Source: Leptotrichia hongkongensis (GTDB lineage: Bacteria > Fusobacteriota > Fusobacteriia > Fusobacteriales > Leptotrichiaceae). Taken from it: a stretch of 64,000 nt of DNA. The notes under the pieces were generated by a model. It did no database searches and had not been told where the DNA came from. It worked only from the letters and a program-made list of their open reading frames with translations. The stretch covers positions 1,054,001 to 1,118,000 of the forward strand of contig NZ_AP019846.1 of assembly GCF_007990635.1 (NCBI RefSeq), in the 5' to 3' direction. Shown in pieces: positions 36,057 to 45,695 of the stretch (position 1 is the first letter of the stretch; every line of letters begins with the position of its first letter). Made by a program: the position numbers and the translations under genes.

Positions 36057-36965
36057 TTAATAAAATCCTTGTGTATCAGTTAAATATCCATCTTTATTAT
36101 AGAAATTCCAGTTTCCATAAGCCTTGTAATTTCTTAAAGAACCTTGAACCTTGATTTTTCCGTTGTCGTAATACTGCGTGAAATTTCCATTTCCATTTAC
36201 AAGTTTCATTTCACGTTCTTTTGATCCATTTCTTGAATATCCAAGAATCTCTGTAATTATACCATTTTGATAATTCTCAATTAATTTTTTCTTACCATTA
36301 TCATAGTTCCAAGTCCATTGTCCATTTCTAAAATTACGCGAGTAATTTCCGTTTGAACGAACAGTACCGTTAGAATAATATGATTTTGCTTCACCGTTTA
36401 ATTGTCCGTTTACGTAATTATTTTCGTTTGTAACAATTCCGTTTGAAATTTTTATCTCTTTTCCATTTTTAGTATTATTCACATATTCAAGAGATGATGT
36501 TAAACGTCCAAATTCATCAAAGTCAAAACTGTTTCCGTTTAACATACCATTTTTGTAATTCCGTATAGTTTTAGAATTTCCATTTCCATAAAAGTCAATA
36601 TCTTCACCTTCTCTTATACCATTTGTATAATTTACAACTTTTTGTAAATTTCCATTTTGATAATACATGAACATAGGCCCGTTTAATGTACCATTTTGAT
36701 AATTTCTAACAACTTGAGCATTTCCAATTTCGCCAAATTCAACATAAATTCCAGTAAATGGCTGTCCACTTTCTTTTACAGTCGCAATGTTTCCAGAAAT
36801 AGCGACATCAGCAACAGTGCTATATGGCGAACTTAACGCATGTGAAGACTGAGCAGAATATTCACTGCTTCTTTTTGCAGAAACGTTTGGAATTGCAGCT
36901 GCTAATGAAGTTAGAGATATACATGAAAATAGAATGATTGTTGATTTTTTTAATGATTTTAACAT
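36057..36965 (-). CDS. Secreted MORN-variant (YwqK-like) repeat protein
   Basis: 302 residues. Signal peptide (LKKSTIILFSCISLTSLAAA), then about eight repeats of the pattern YxNGxLxGxxxxYxxNGxL, for example YQNGTLNGPMFMYYQNGNL and YKNGMLNGNSFDFDEFG. These are MORN_2 repeats, also annotated as YwqK-family antitoxin; no toxin partner is adjacent, so that label should not be taken as function. Likely exported and surface or periplasmic; such proteins are numerous in Fusobacteriota. GGAGGAAAAA precedes ATG. Confidence 0.8.
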   Translation of the reverse strand: MLKSLKKSTIILFSCISLTSLAAAIPNVSAKRSSEYSAQSSHALSSPYSTVADVAISGNIATVKESGQPFTGIYVEFGEIGNAQVVRNYQNGTLNGPMFMYYQNGNLQKVVNYTNGIREGEDIDFYGNGNSKTIRNYKNGMLNGNSFDFDEFGRLTSSLEYVNNTKNGKEIKISNGIVTNENNYVNGQLNGEAKSYYSNGTVRSNGNYSRNFRNGQWTWNYDNGKKKLIENYQNGIITEILGYSRNGSKEREMKLVNGNGNFTQYYDNGKIKVQGSLRNYKAYGNWNFYNKDGYLTDTQGFY

Positions 36966-37219
36966 AATAATTTTTCCTCCTTTTTAAACTTTAAGCACTA
37001 ATTTTATTATAACAAAAAATAATTATATTTTTCTTAGAGAAATAATTATTTTTTTTAGAAAATTCTAAATTATAATAGTGATATAAAAAATTAAGACAAA
37101 TTAGAATTTTAGGGGAATACTTATAAATTTTAGAATAGTTTTACTGTAAAAAAAGTTTTTAAAAATAAATAAAGTATGCTATAATTTTTGATATAAAAAT
37201 AGAAAAGAGAGGAGTCCTG

Positions 37220-38071
37220 ATGGATTTTAATAAATTAAGAAATGATTTAAAAAACAGATATTTTTCTACATGGGAATATTTTAGCAATGGTTTTAATGCT
37301 TTGAAAGTGTTTTCAAAAAAACATCCAATACTGCTATTTTTTCATTTCCTGTTTTCATTTTTTCTTGGAGTTGTTGTAATATTTCAAGGGGCAGAAATAA
37401 TGGTGGTAATGGATAAAATTGTAAAAAAATATGGAAGTGCAAAAATTAATTCTAATGAGTTTGTAAAAAGTAAAGAATTTAATGAGCTAACGTCTGAAGT
37501 GATGCTGTTTATATTATGCTTTATTATAGTCTATTTAATTATTCGATTTATTTCGGCTGTTATAAGAAAAAAAATGGGCTTGGAAGTTGAAGAGCGGGAA
37601 AATGAGTTTAGTATAGGTGAAACTATTGTAAAATTTTTAACTATAACATTTGTAAACATAGTATTACAAGTATTTTTGATAATATTGGGAATTATAATTA
37701 CAGTATTTACAAGATCGACACTTTCATTTTTAATCTTATGGATTATTTTACAGCTAAATCTTTTATATTTCGAGGAGGCGTACTATCTAAGAAAAATAAA
37801 TATAATCGAAGCATTCAAATATAACTTTTATATAAGCAAAGGGAACAGAATACGGATGCTGACTGTATTATTAACAATTTTTACTGTATTTGTAGGTATT
37901 AATTATTTTTTAGGCTGGTTATTTGAAGCTACAATAAAAAATCAGGTTACGCTAATGACTGTTAATGCTGTTTTTGGAGGAATAGCAGGACTTCTTTATA
38001 CAGTTTTAGGAACAATGGTGAGTAACCTTGTTTATTTGAACTTAGAATATATAGATTTTAACAACAGTTAA
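37220..38071 (+). CDS. Paralogous multi-helix membrane protein 1 of 5
   Basis: 283 residues, about six hydrophobic helices. Opens MDFNKLRNDLKNRYFSTWEY. Contains the family's central pattern FEEAYYLRKINIIEAFKYNF then ISKGNRIRML, and ends VYLNLEYIDF. It is the most divergent member, sharing layout and the Y-N-x-x-I/L-S-K-x-N-R-x-R motif. AGAGAGGAG precedes ATG and TATAAT at 37180-37185 is a likely -10. Function unknown. Confidence 0.7.
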   Translation: MDFNKLRNDLKNRYFSTWEYFSNGFNALKVFSKKHPILLFFHFLFSFFLGVVVIFQGAEIMVVMDKIVKKYGSAKINSNEFVKSKEFNELTSEVMLFILCFIIVYLIIRFISAVIRKKMGLEVEERENEFSIGETIVKFLTITFVNIVLQVFLIILGIIITVFTRSTLSFLILWIILQLNLLYFEEAYYLRKINIIEAFKYNFYISKGNRIRMLTVLLTIFTVFVGINYFLGWLFEATIKNQVTLMTVNAVFGGIAGLLYTVLGTMVSNLVYLNLEYIDFNNS

Positions 38072-38102
38072 TATTATTTTTGATTGATTATGGAGGGGAA
38101 AT

Positions 38103-38921
38103 ATGGATTTTCAAAATTTGCAAGATGAATTGATAGAGAAAAAGTTAAATCTAACAGAATATTTAAAAAAATCAAAAGATGTCGTAAAAGTATTTTTAAA
38201 AGAAAATAAGCTATGGACAATATTTTTTATAATTGCAAACATTTGGATGCTGTTTTGCGCAGCATTTGAGAAAAAATTAACTTCAGAAAGTTATGTGAGA
38301 CTGTATAATTCTTTTAGATATTTAATTTCAATGTTAAATACAGTCGCACCAGTTTACAGCAATTTATTTTATACGGCAGTGATTATGAAGATGGGATTTA
38401 AAATTGAGAATAGAGAAGATGAATTTACATTTAAGAAACTATTTCTCAAATTTTTGATGCTTACTTTAGTGTATTTTATAGTTAGTATGTTAGGTGGCTT
38501 TTTAATTCTTCCAGCCGCAATTATATTGCTGTATTCTAAAGCCAGTCTTGTAGGAATAGTAATAGCTGGAATCATAATAATCGCCATAATTGTCTTTGTG
38601 GTAATAATGTTTCTTTATTTTATACAAATTTACTGTATTCGAAAAATGATGATATTTGATGTGCTCCAGTATAATTTAGAAATATCTAAGGGAAATAGAA
38701 TGAGAGCAATTATTCCGATTATTGTTTTTGTATTATTAAATGCTATCCTTAGAGTACCATTTTTTTTACGTCTTTTTGACAAGATACCACTAATTATAAT
38801 TTTCCCGATATCTGCAATAGCTGGAATTATTTCAAGCTTTTTAGGAATATTTATATTAGTAATGGGAGTTATAATTTTTTTGAATGTAGAATACGATTAC
38901 TTGGAAAAGCAGGGATTGTAA
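38103..38921 (+). CDS. Paralogous multi-helix membrane protein 2 of 5
   Basis: 272 residues. Opens MDFQNLQDELIEKKLNLTEY, with KVFLKENKLWTIFFIIANIW as first helix region. Central motif YCIRKMMIFDVLQYNLEISK then GNRMRAIIP, C-terminus IIFLNVEYDYLEKQ. About six helices; a cytoplasmic N-terminus is suggested by its charged start. GGAGGGGAAAT precedes ATG, 31 bases after gene 1. Confidence 0.7.
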   Translation: MDFQNLQDELIEKKLNLTEYLKKSKDVVKVFLKENKLWTIFFIIANIWMLFCAAFEKKLTSESYVRLYNSFRYLISMLNTVAPVYSNLFYTAVIMKMGFKIENREDEFTFKKLFLKFLMLTLVYFIVSMLGGFLILPAAIILLYSKASLVGIVIAGIIIIAIIVFVVIMFLYFIQIYCIRKMMIFDVLQYNLEISKGNRMRAIIPIIVFVLLNAILRVPFFLRLFDKIPLIIIFPISAIAGIISSFLGIFILVMGVIIFLNVEYDYLEKQGL

Positions 38922-38954
38922 TAAATCTAAAAAATAATAAAGGAGTAATTAAAA

Positions 38955-39857
38955 ATGAAGATACAGAATTTACAAAATGAATTATCCAAAAGAAAATTGC
39001 AAATGGGAGAATATTTTAGAATAGCATTTGATGTTTTGAAAGTATTTGTGAAGGAAAATAAACTATGGACGATATTCTTTTTAGTTGCAAATATTTTTCT
39101 GTTATTTCTTAATAGTATTGTTATAAGAGCAATTTCAAATGACAATTTTTTGGTACTAATAATGATGTTTTTGATTGTAGTTTATATTGGATTGTTTTAT
39201 GCAGTTCTGATTACAAAAGTTGCACAAAGAATTGAAAATACTAAAGAATACGATTTAAAAAATATAGTTACTAAATATTTGATTATATTTGGAATATGTA
39301 CTGCAATTTTAGCTATTTTCTTTAGAATATTAATTGTTTTAGGCTGGGCTAATTTTATCCTTATATGGATGATTGGTTCAGGAGGGGGTATTAGTGATAC
39401 AGCTGCAATAACAATACTGCTTGTAATAAAGGGAATTTTGATAATACCGTTAACGTTATTAATATTATTTCTTTTATCGAAAGTGGCATATTTTATTCAA
39501 GCATACTACATAAGAAATATGTCATTTTCTAAAGCATTTCAGTATAATTTACAAATATCTAAAAATAATAAGTTAAGAATTTTAACTCCTGTTATTATTC
39601 TTGCAATTTTAGATTTTATTGTAAAAATTCCATTTTTATCAGATTTATTTGGAATTTTAAATTATTTTTTGCTAATGCCTTTTACAATATTTTCACTAGA
39701 AATTTTTGAACTGCCATTATTTGTAGCATATCCGCTATCAGTAATCTTTGGTATCATTTCAAGTTTTTTACTTATCTTTATGATAACAATAGCAGTTATA
39801 GTATTTTTGAATGTGGAATATAATTATTTGAAAAAACAGGATAAAAATTTACAATAA
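38955..39857 (+). CDS. Paralogous multi-helix membrane protein 3 of 5
   Basis: 300 residues. Opens MKIQNLQNELSKRKLQMGEY with KVFVKENKLWTIFFLVANIF. Central motif AYYIRNMSFSKAFQYNLQIS then KNNKLRILTP, C-terminus VIVFLNVEYNYLKKQ. Closest to members 2 and 4. AAAGGAG precedes ATG. Confidence 0.7.
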   Translation: MKIQNLQNELSKRKLQMGEYFRIAFDVLKVFVKENKLWTIFFLVANIFLLFLNSIVIRAISNDNFLVLIMMFLIVVYIGLFYAVLITKVAQRIENTKEYDLKNIVTKYLIIFGICTAILAIFFRILIVLGWANFILIWMIGSGGGISDTAAITILLVIKGILIIPLTLLILFLLSKVAYFIQAYYIRNMSFSKAFQYNLQISKNNKLRILTPVIILAILDFIVKIPFLSDLFGILNYFLLMPFTIFSLEIFELPLFVAYPLSVIFGIISSFLLIFMITIAVIVFLNVEYNYLKKQDKNLQ

Positions 39858-39880
39858 ATTTTGAAAGGAGAATTAAAATT

Positions 39881-40774
39881 ATGGATTTTGAAAATTTACA
39901 AAGAGAATTATTTGATAAAAAATTAAAAATGGTAGAATATTTCAAAAAAACATTTGAAATTTTGAAAATATTTTTAAAAGAAAATAAATTATGTGCTAGT
40001 TTGCTTGCTATTGGAAATATATGGACATTTTTTTCTAATGCTACAGTGCAAAATATTCTTATAAAAATGCAAATTGCAGGTCAAGTTGAGGATAGGGAGG
40101 CTATTTTAGAAGCAGTTGTTTCAGCACTTTTGATATTTTCAGGTATTCTTTTGGTATCCCTTTGTTTAGGCTTATTGATAGGTGTAATTTATACAAAAGC
40201 AGCTTATAAAATTGAAGGTCGGGAAAATGAGTATAAATTTAGGAATGTATTTTTTAAATATTTAACATTTATTGGGATATATTTATTGTTTTGTATTGTA
40301 ATTGGAGTCATAATAGCGATTATGATAGTGATGGTAATAATTTTTTCTTCAATTACAAAAAATTTTAATTCAAGATTTCTTGAATATATTATGCTTGGAA
40401 TGTATTTTATAATAGTGATAGTTGTAGCTCTAAATATTCTTTATTTCATGCAAACTTTATATATAAGAAATATAAAAGTTTTAGAAGCTTTTAAATATAA
40501 TTTGGCATTATCTAAAAAAAATAGATTGAGAATATTGATACCGACACTTATTATTACAGCGATAAATCTTGTGTTCGTATTGCCATTTTCAACTAAGTTA
40601 TTTGTTTTTATGCCATCGTATGTTGTATTTCTAATTGCTGTAGTATGCGGATTTATTTCAAGTATATTAGGAATTGCAGGAATAATAATGAATACGGTAA
40701 TATTTTTAAATGTGGAGTATGATTATTTGAAAAGACAGGCTGAAGAGAAAGAGAAATTAGAAAATTTTAATTAG
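39881..40774 (+). CDS. Paralogous multi-helix membrane protein 4 of 5
   Basis: 297 residues. Opens MDFENLQRELFDKKLKMVEY with KIFLKENKLCASLLAIGNIW. Central motif TLYIRNIKVLEAFKYNLALS then KKNRLRILIP, C-terminus VIFLNVEYDYLKRQAEE. AAAGGAG precedes ATG, 24 bases after gene 3. Confidence 0.7.
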   Translation: MDFENLQRELFDKKLKMVEYFKKTFEILKIFLKENKLCASLLAIGNIWTFFSNATVQNILIKMQIAGQVEDREAILEAVVSALLIFSGILLVSLCLGLLIGVIYTKAAYKIEGRENEYKFRNVFFKYLTFIGIYLLFCIVIGVIIAIMIVMVIIFSSITKNFNSRFLEYIMLGMYFIIVIVVALNILYFMQTLYIRNIKVLEAFKYNLALSKKNRLRILIPTLIITAINLVFVLPFSTKLFVFMPSYVVFLIAVVCGFISSILGIAGIIMNTVIFLNVEYDYLKRQAEEKEKLENFN

Positions 40775-40792
40775 AGAAAGGAAGATAGACTT

Positions 40793-41641
40793 ATGGATTT
40801 AGAAAATGTAAGAAAAGAAATATTAGGGGTAAAACTTGATATTTCAGAATATTTTAGGGTAGCATTTAGTGTATTTAAGATACTTTTGAAAGAGAATAAA
40901 CTATTGATGTTTTTTTCATTCTTAATTACATTGATTGGAGTAGTATCCGGCGTTATAGTAATTGGAGAACAAATTATTGGAGAAGCAGAAATATATGAAT
41001 ATTATGATATTGTAACTAAACTGATTCTTGCATTTATGAGTATTGTGTATTTAATTTTTAATATAGGATCACCTTTTTTTAAAGGATATTTTTTTAGAAA
41101 AGTAGCTTTTAAATTAGAAAATAATACAAATAATTTAAATTTAGGGAAACTTTACATAAAAGTTTTAAAATTATTAGGAGTAGTATTAGTTTTAAGCGTG
41201 ATTTCTATATTTGCCGAAAAAATATCTTCATTTATAGGAAGCATTGTAACTATATGGGCTTTATTATATTTTTTTGAAGCATACTATATTCGTAATCTTG
41301 GGCTTAAAGACTCTGCTAATTATAGCTTGGAACTATCCAAAGGAAATAGATATAAAGTAATCGTACCTAATTTAATTGTAGGAATACCATCTTTAATTGG
41401 AATCGTATCAGCAGTATTTATTTTGAGCAATCAAAGAAATGGATTTATTATATTAGGATTTTTCTTTCTTTTTACAATTATTGCTGCTATTGTCATAGTA
41501 TATATGGAAATTTTTAATATTGTAGTATTTTTGAATGTTGAAAATAACTATTTAAAAAACGAAGGAAAAGACAGCAAATATAATTTTAAAGATAAAGAAG
41601 AAATTGATTTGAGAAATAGTCAAATCTCTAATAATTTTTAG
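40793..41641 (+). CDS. Paralogous multi-helix membrane protein 5 of 5
   Basis: 282 residues. Opens MDLENVRKEILGVKLDISEY with KILLKENKLLMFFSFLITLI. Central motif EAYYIRNLGLKDSANYSLEL then SKGNRYKVIVP, end IVVFLNVENNYLKN plus an extra charged tail not found in the others. A terminator follows, closing the five-gene set. Confidence 0.7.
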   Translation: MDLENVRKEILGVKLDISEYFRVAFSVFKILLKENKLLMFFSFLITLIGVVSGVIVIGEQIIGEAEIYEYYDIVTKLILAFMSIVYLIFNIGSPFFKGYFFRKVAFKLENNTNNLNLGKLYIKVLKLLGVVLVLSVISIFAEKISSFIGSIVTIWALLYFFEAYYIRNLGLKDSANYSLELSKGNRYKVIVPNLIVGIPSLIGIVSAVFILSNQRNGFIILGFFFLFTIIAAIVIVYMEIFNIVVFLNVENNYLKNEGKDSKYNFKDKEEIDLRNSQISNNF

Positions 41642-41674
41642 ATGAAAATAATGAAAAATAAAAACTTTTTAATT

Positions 41675-41707
41675 GTGAGATTTTTAATAATCTCACTTTT
41701 TATTTTT
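41675..41707 (+). terminator. Terminator of the five-gene membrane-protein array
   Basis: GTGAGATT and AATCTCAC form a perfect 8-bp stem with a 6-base loop, followed by TTTTTATTTTT. Confidence 0.9.
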
Positions 41708-41716
41708 ATTATATAC

Positions 41717-41823
41717 TCGAACCCACTTAAATTTGAACTGATAGAAATTATAGAATTTAGGGTTTGAATAAAATAGTCATAATTTTTGAGTTCTGTTTTA
41801 AACTAGTTTTACTGTAAAATTAA
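41717..41823 (+). repeat. Dispersed intergenic repeat, family A, copy 2
   Basis: Best-preserved copy: TCGAACCC at the left, GAATTTAGGGTTTGA, AAAATAGTCATAATTTTTGA, then TTTTAAACTAGTTTTACTG. TCGAACCC...TTAAATTT and AATTTAGGGTTTGA are near-complementary, giving a hairpin of about 50 bases. Lies between the terminator of the membrane-protein array and the next promoter region. Confidence 0.65.
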
Positions 41824-42042
41824 ATCTGAAAGAGATTGTTTTTCTAACAAAATTTGAGCTTTACTTAATTTTTAAAGTTAGATTTAAAATATAATAAGTA
41901 TCTTTTGGATTATTTTAAAATTGAATAGAAAAATTTTAAAAAATATAACAAAAATAAGTAAATTATGCTATACTATTACTGTGACAATTTTATAACTATA
42001 ATAAAATAAGTTATAAAGATTACTTTTTAGATAGGAGGATGT

Positions 42043-44023
42043 ATGGGGATTTTTAATTTTTTAAATCTTCTGATAAAAAAGAAATAAAAAGACAGTAAAT
42101 CAAGAAGTTAATATAAATAATAACGTCAATAATCAGCAGATTAGAAGACCAATCTATGATATTGTAAATAATGAATCCGAAATGATTGAAAGTGGTAATT
42201 ACTCAGATGACTTTAAAGATATTTCCTACTATGATGAGTTCGGAAAAGAATTTAAAATGCCCAAAAAAGACTGGATTGAAAAAAAATCATATCCAGCTAT
42301 AAGGAAAAATTGGAGTAATATGGATGGATTATATCCAATAATTCAAGATGCATTTTCAAAAGGGGTTTATCCAGAGGTAAAAGAAGCAGTATTAAGATTT
42401 TATGCAACTGATGAAAATTTTGAGAGAAAACTGATTTTACTTGGAACTTATCATATAAAGACAGGATCATGCCAGAATGCTGTCGAACTATATGAAAAAA
42501 ATCTAAATATCAATAATTTGACTGAAGGACTTTGTGTAGCCTATGCTGAAGCATTAGAGCTTTGTGGCAAGTCAGCTGAAGCAGAAAAAAAATATTATGA
42601 AGCAATTGAAATTAACCCAAATTCATCAATAGCATTTAAAAAATATTTTGATATTGTAAAAAATAGAAGTAATGAAGAATATGAGAACAAACTTGAAAAA
42701 CTTTCTGAAATATCAGGAAATTGGCGTGCAAAAATGAAGCAGGCCATAGTTTACTTTAAAAAAGGTAATAAGGAAAGTGGAAATTATTTTTTGATAAATG
42801 CTTTGAAAGAATCTGGTTATAATGCTGAAGTAATGTATATTACATCAAGTATTTATATTTTAAATGAACTTTATGATGAGTTCAAGCAGTATGTACTGGC
42901 ATATTATAACCCAGAAAAACACAATGCTTATACTGCTTTAAATGTTTTGAAATATTATAAAATAAAAGATATGTATAAGGAAGGACTGGAGCTTTGTAAA
43001 TTTACATCTAAATTCCCTTGGATTGAACACTATAAAAAGTTTATGTATTATGAAGATTATTTTTGGAAATTAAAAATAAAGGCTGAAACTTGGAATACAG
43101 AAGAAAATACTGTAACTCACTTTTTTTCAACAAACAAGCCTATCTGGTATTATGAGTTTAATCATCCTGAATTTATGCTAAATCAAAGTAGACGTGTGAA
43201 GCCCAATATTCTTATTCTGACATTTACATCAATAGGTGAGAAATCAGAACTGGCTGAAAATTTAGCAGTTTCATTGCCTTTACATTTAAATGAAAATCTG
43301 CATTATAAAACAAATTTAAATTATCAGTTAGCAATTGCTTACAATAAAGAAAGTTTGTTTATATCTAAAAAACGATATAGTACAGATTATATGAAACTTA
43401 TAAGAAAGCAGAATAATAATTTGAATTTTGTTTTGGCAGGAAATATTTTAAAAATGCCAAGTGTAGAAAAATATGAGATTGAAATATACCTTTATGACAC
43501 ATTTAATGAACAAAAATCTATTTTGATTAATAAAATTTATGATGGAAATAATATTTATAGTGTTCAAAATGATTTATTAAAAGCTGTCAGCACTTTCTTT
43601 GAAAGAGATTTTTCAATAAAATATGAAAAAAATTTGGATAATTTGATTTTATTTTCGCCTAAAATGAAATTCTTGATACAAAGCAAGGCTCACAAGGAGC
43701 ATCAATCTTGGCGATATAAAAAACTGCTTTCAGATCAAATTGATGTAGTGCTTGAAGATAGAAACAATGATTTAAAGAAAATCAATTTATTAGCACTTTT
43801 ATACGAAATAAAACAGACTAACAGTCAATTATTAAAATTTCAGAAACCTCTTATTTATAGTATGAATATTCATGGTATTTTTGAGACACAGACGTTAAAA
43901 ATACTCGCACCAATTATATTTAAAATATATGATGATGATGTTAATTTTCAAGCAAATATAGAGGCTTTAAACATTACAGATTCAAATTATTTGAGCTGGA
44001 TAAACAAATTTTCAGGAGAATAA
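42043..44023 (+). pseudogene. TPR-repeat protein with two frameshifts near the start
   Basis: AGGAGG precedes an ATG at 42043. One extra T at 42057-42062 and one extra A at 42086-42090 connect it to the long frame that runs to 44023, restoring a roughly 660-residue protein (MGIFNFFKSSDKKEIKKTV...). Residues after about 100 form tetratricopeptide-like helices (for example LTEGLCVAYAEALELCGKSA and YYEAIEINPNSSIAFKKYFD). The C-terminal half is an unrecognised alpha/beta region. No signal peptide, so it is probably cytoplasmic. Without repair the usable frame starts about 42182 and keeps most domains. Confidence 0.6.
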
Positions 44024-44026
44024 ATT

Positions 44027-44656
44027 ATGTTTTTCTATTATAAAAAAGTAGTAGCAATAATAGTATCTTTTTTCTATATACTTGCAAATCACAGTTTTTA
44101 TAATTCTGTTTTCAATGAATACACAAATGACAAGCTTTTTCAAATATCAACTTGGCTTGGTGTAATGGAAGTGATTTTTTGGATTATGCTATTTTATTCT
44201 GTTTTTTATCTAGAAAATAAAGATATTAAATTTGATGATAAAAAAGAAATAGCAGAAAAAGAAGTAAAAAAAGATATAAGAGATTTGATAATCTGTTTTT
44301 CAATATTCATAATAAGTTTAATTTGTGTAGATATTTCACGTGTAATCTTGCAAAGTTCGCCATATATTAATGATACAGTTTCAACTGTAAACTCTTATGT
44401 TTGGCTTGTTGGTGGAACGAGAGTCTTGTTTATTTTTTCATCAATAGTATTTGGTTTTATTGCTGCAAGCAGAAGAAATATATTTTTGATAATTGTATCA
44501 GTTATAAATTTTATAGTTTCTATAATGATATGGCTTGATTTTGACGGAAATGTTACTGCAATTATGAGAATTGTTATTGCTATTTTGGCTATTATTTATT
44601 ACTTGCTTTTAAAAGATAATAATGATAGTCATTACAAAGAAAAGGTTACAAAATAA
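44027..44656 (+). CDS. Integral membrane protein, unknown function
   Basis: 209 residues with five or six hydrophobic helices (VVAIIVSFFYILANH, WLGVMEVIFWIMLFYSVFY, IICFSIFIISLICVDI, VLFIFSSIVFGFIAA, and two at the C-terminus) and a charged cytoplasmic loop around residue 75. Starts 3 bases after the TPR gene and ends 41 bases before the amidase start, so the three are probably one operon. Confidence 0.65.
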   Translation: MFFYYKKVVAIIVSFFYILANHSFYNSVFNEYTNDKLFQISTWLGVMEVIFWIMLFYSVFYLENKDIKFDDKKEIAEKEVKKDIRDLIICFSIFIISLICVDISRVILQSSPYINDTVSTVNSYVWLVGGTRVLFIFSSIVFGFIAASRRNIFLIIVSVINFIVSIMIWLDFDGNVTAIMRIVIAILAIIYYLLLKDNNDSHYKEKVTK

Positions 44657-44697
44657 ATTTGATTAAAATAATTTTTAAGCAGGAGGAGATAAGTAAA

Positions 44698-45666
44698 ATG
44701 AAAAAAAATATAACAAAATTGTTATTTTTAGCATCAATACTATCTGTTGGAAATATTTTGAATGCACATAATCAAAATGTCTCAAAAGATGTTCAAAAGC
44801 CAATAGAAATAAAAGTTGATGATAATGGAAATGTGACAAAAAATCAATCTAACGGAAATGAGAATAATAAACCGAAAACGAATCCTACAAATGTTTCAAG
44901 AGGAGGAATTGACACAATTAAAAATACAGCAGGTTCAATAACAGTAGACTCTTCATATACTTCAACAGGTCAAAATTATAGACAAAGATTCATAATTTTG
45001 CATTATACTGCAATGAATAGAGATGGTTCTTTAAGAGCTTTGACAAACAATGAGGTAAGTGCTCATTATTTAATATCTGACCAAAAAAGTGATCCTGTAT
45101 TTTATTTGGTAGATGAAAACAAAAGAGCATGGCATGCTGGAGTAAGTGAATGGAAAACAAGTAAAAATTTAAATGACAGTTCAGTTGGAATAGAAATTGT
45201 TAACAGTGGAAATGTAAGCGGAAGTTTTGAGCCATTTAAAGATTTTCAAATTAAGGAAGTAGCAGTGCTTGTAAAATATTTGGCGGATAAATATGAAATT
45301 CCTGCAACGAATATTTTAGGACATTCAGACATTGCCCCACAAAGAAAGCCTGATCCAGGTCCATTATTCCCTTGGGAAGAATTATACAAAAAATACAATA
45401 TAGGAATGTGGTATGACAATGCAAGAAAATTAGCATACGAGTCTGAATATGCAGATACTTGGAATACTTTACCAGCATCGACAATACAGGCTGAATTTTC
45501 TAAATTTGGATATACAATTAGCTCTACTGGAAGATGGGATGAGCAGACAAAAAATGTAATAAAAGTTTTTCAGTATCATTTTAGACCGTCAAACTACGAT
45601 GGAAAACTTGATTTAGAAACATTTGCAATTTTAAAAGCATTGAATGAGAGATATAATAATAAATAA
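44698..45666 (+). CDS. N-acetylmuramoyl-L-alanine amidase, exported
   Basis: 322 residues. Signal peptide (KKNITKLLFLASILSVGNIL), Asn/Lys-rich linker, then an Amidase_2 domain: zinc ligands His in FIILHYTAMN near 100, His in LGHSDIAPQRKPDPG near 205 and the Asp of that same motif; substrate loop AHYLISDQ and AWHAGVSEW. A C-terminal peptidoglycan-binding-like domain (TGRWDEQTKNVIKVFQYHF) follows. AmiD-like, cleaving peptide from glycan in the periplasm. ATG at 44698 after GGAGGAG. Confidence 0.92.
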   Translation: MKKNITKLLFLASILSVGNILNAHNQNVSKDVQKPIEIKVDDNGNVTKNQSNGNENNKPKTNPTNVSRGGIDTIKNTAGSITVDSSYTSTGQNYRQRFIILHYTAMNRDGSLRALTNNEVSAHYLISDQKSDPVFYLVDENKRAWHAGVSEWKTSKNLNDSSVGIEIVNSGNVSGSFEPFKDFQIKEVAVLVKYLADKYEIPATNILGHSDIAPQRKPDPGPLFPWEELYKKYNIGMWYDNARKLAYESEYADTWNTLPASTIQAEFSKFGYTISSTGRWDEQTKNVIKVFQYHFRPSNYDGKLDLETFAILKALNERYNNK

Positions 45667-45695
45667 TCTAATTACATAAGAAAGGAACATTAAAA

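Noticed and set aside
36057-36965. Calling the YwqK-like protein an antitoxin
   Set aside because: The family label exists, but there is a signal peptide and no toxin gene beside it, so only the repeat type is claimed.
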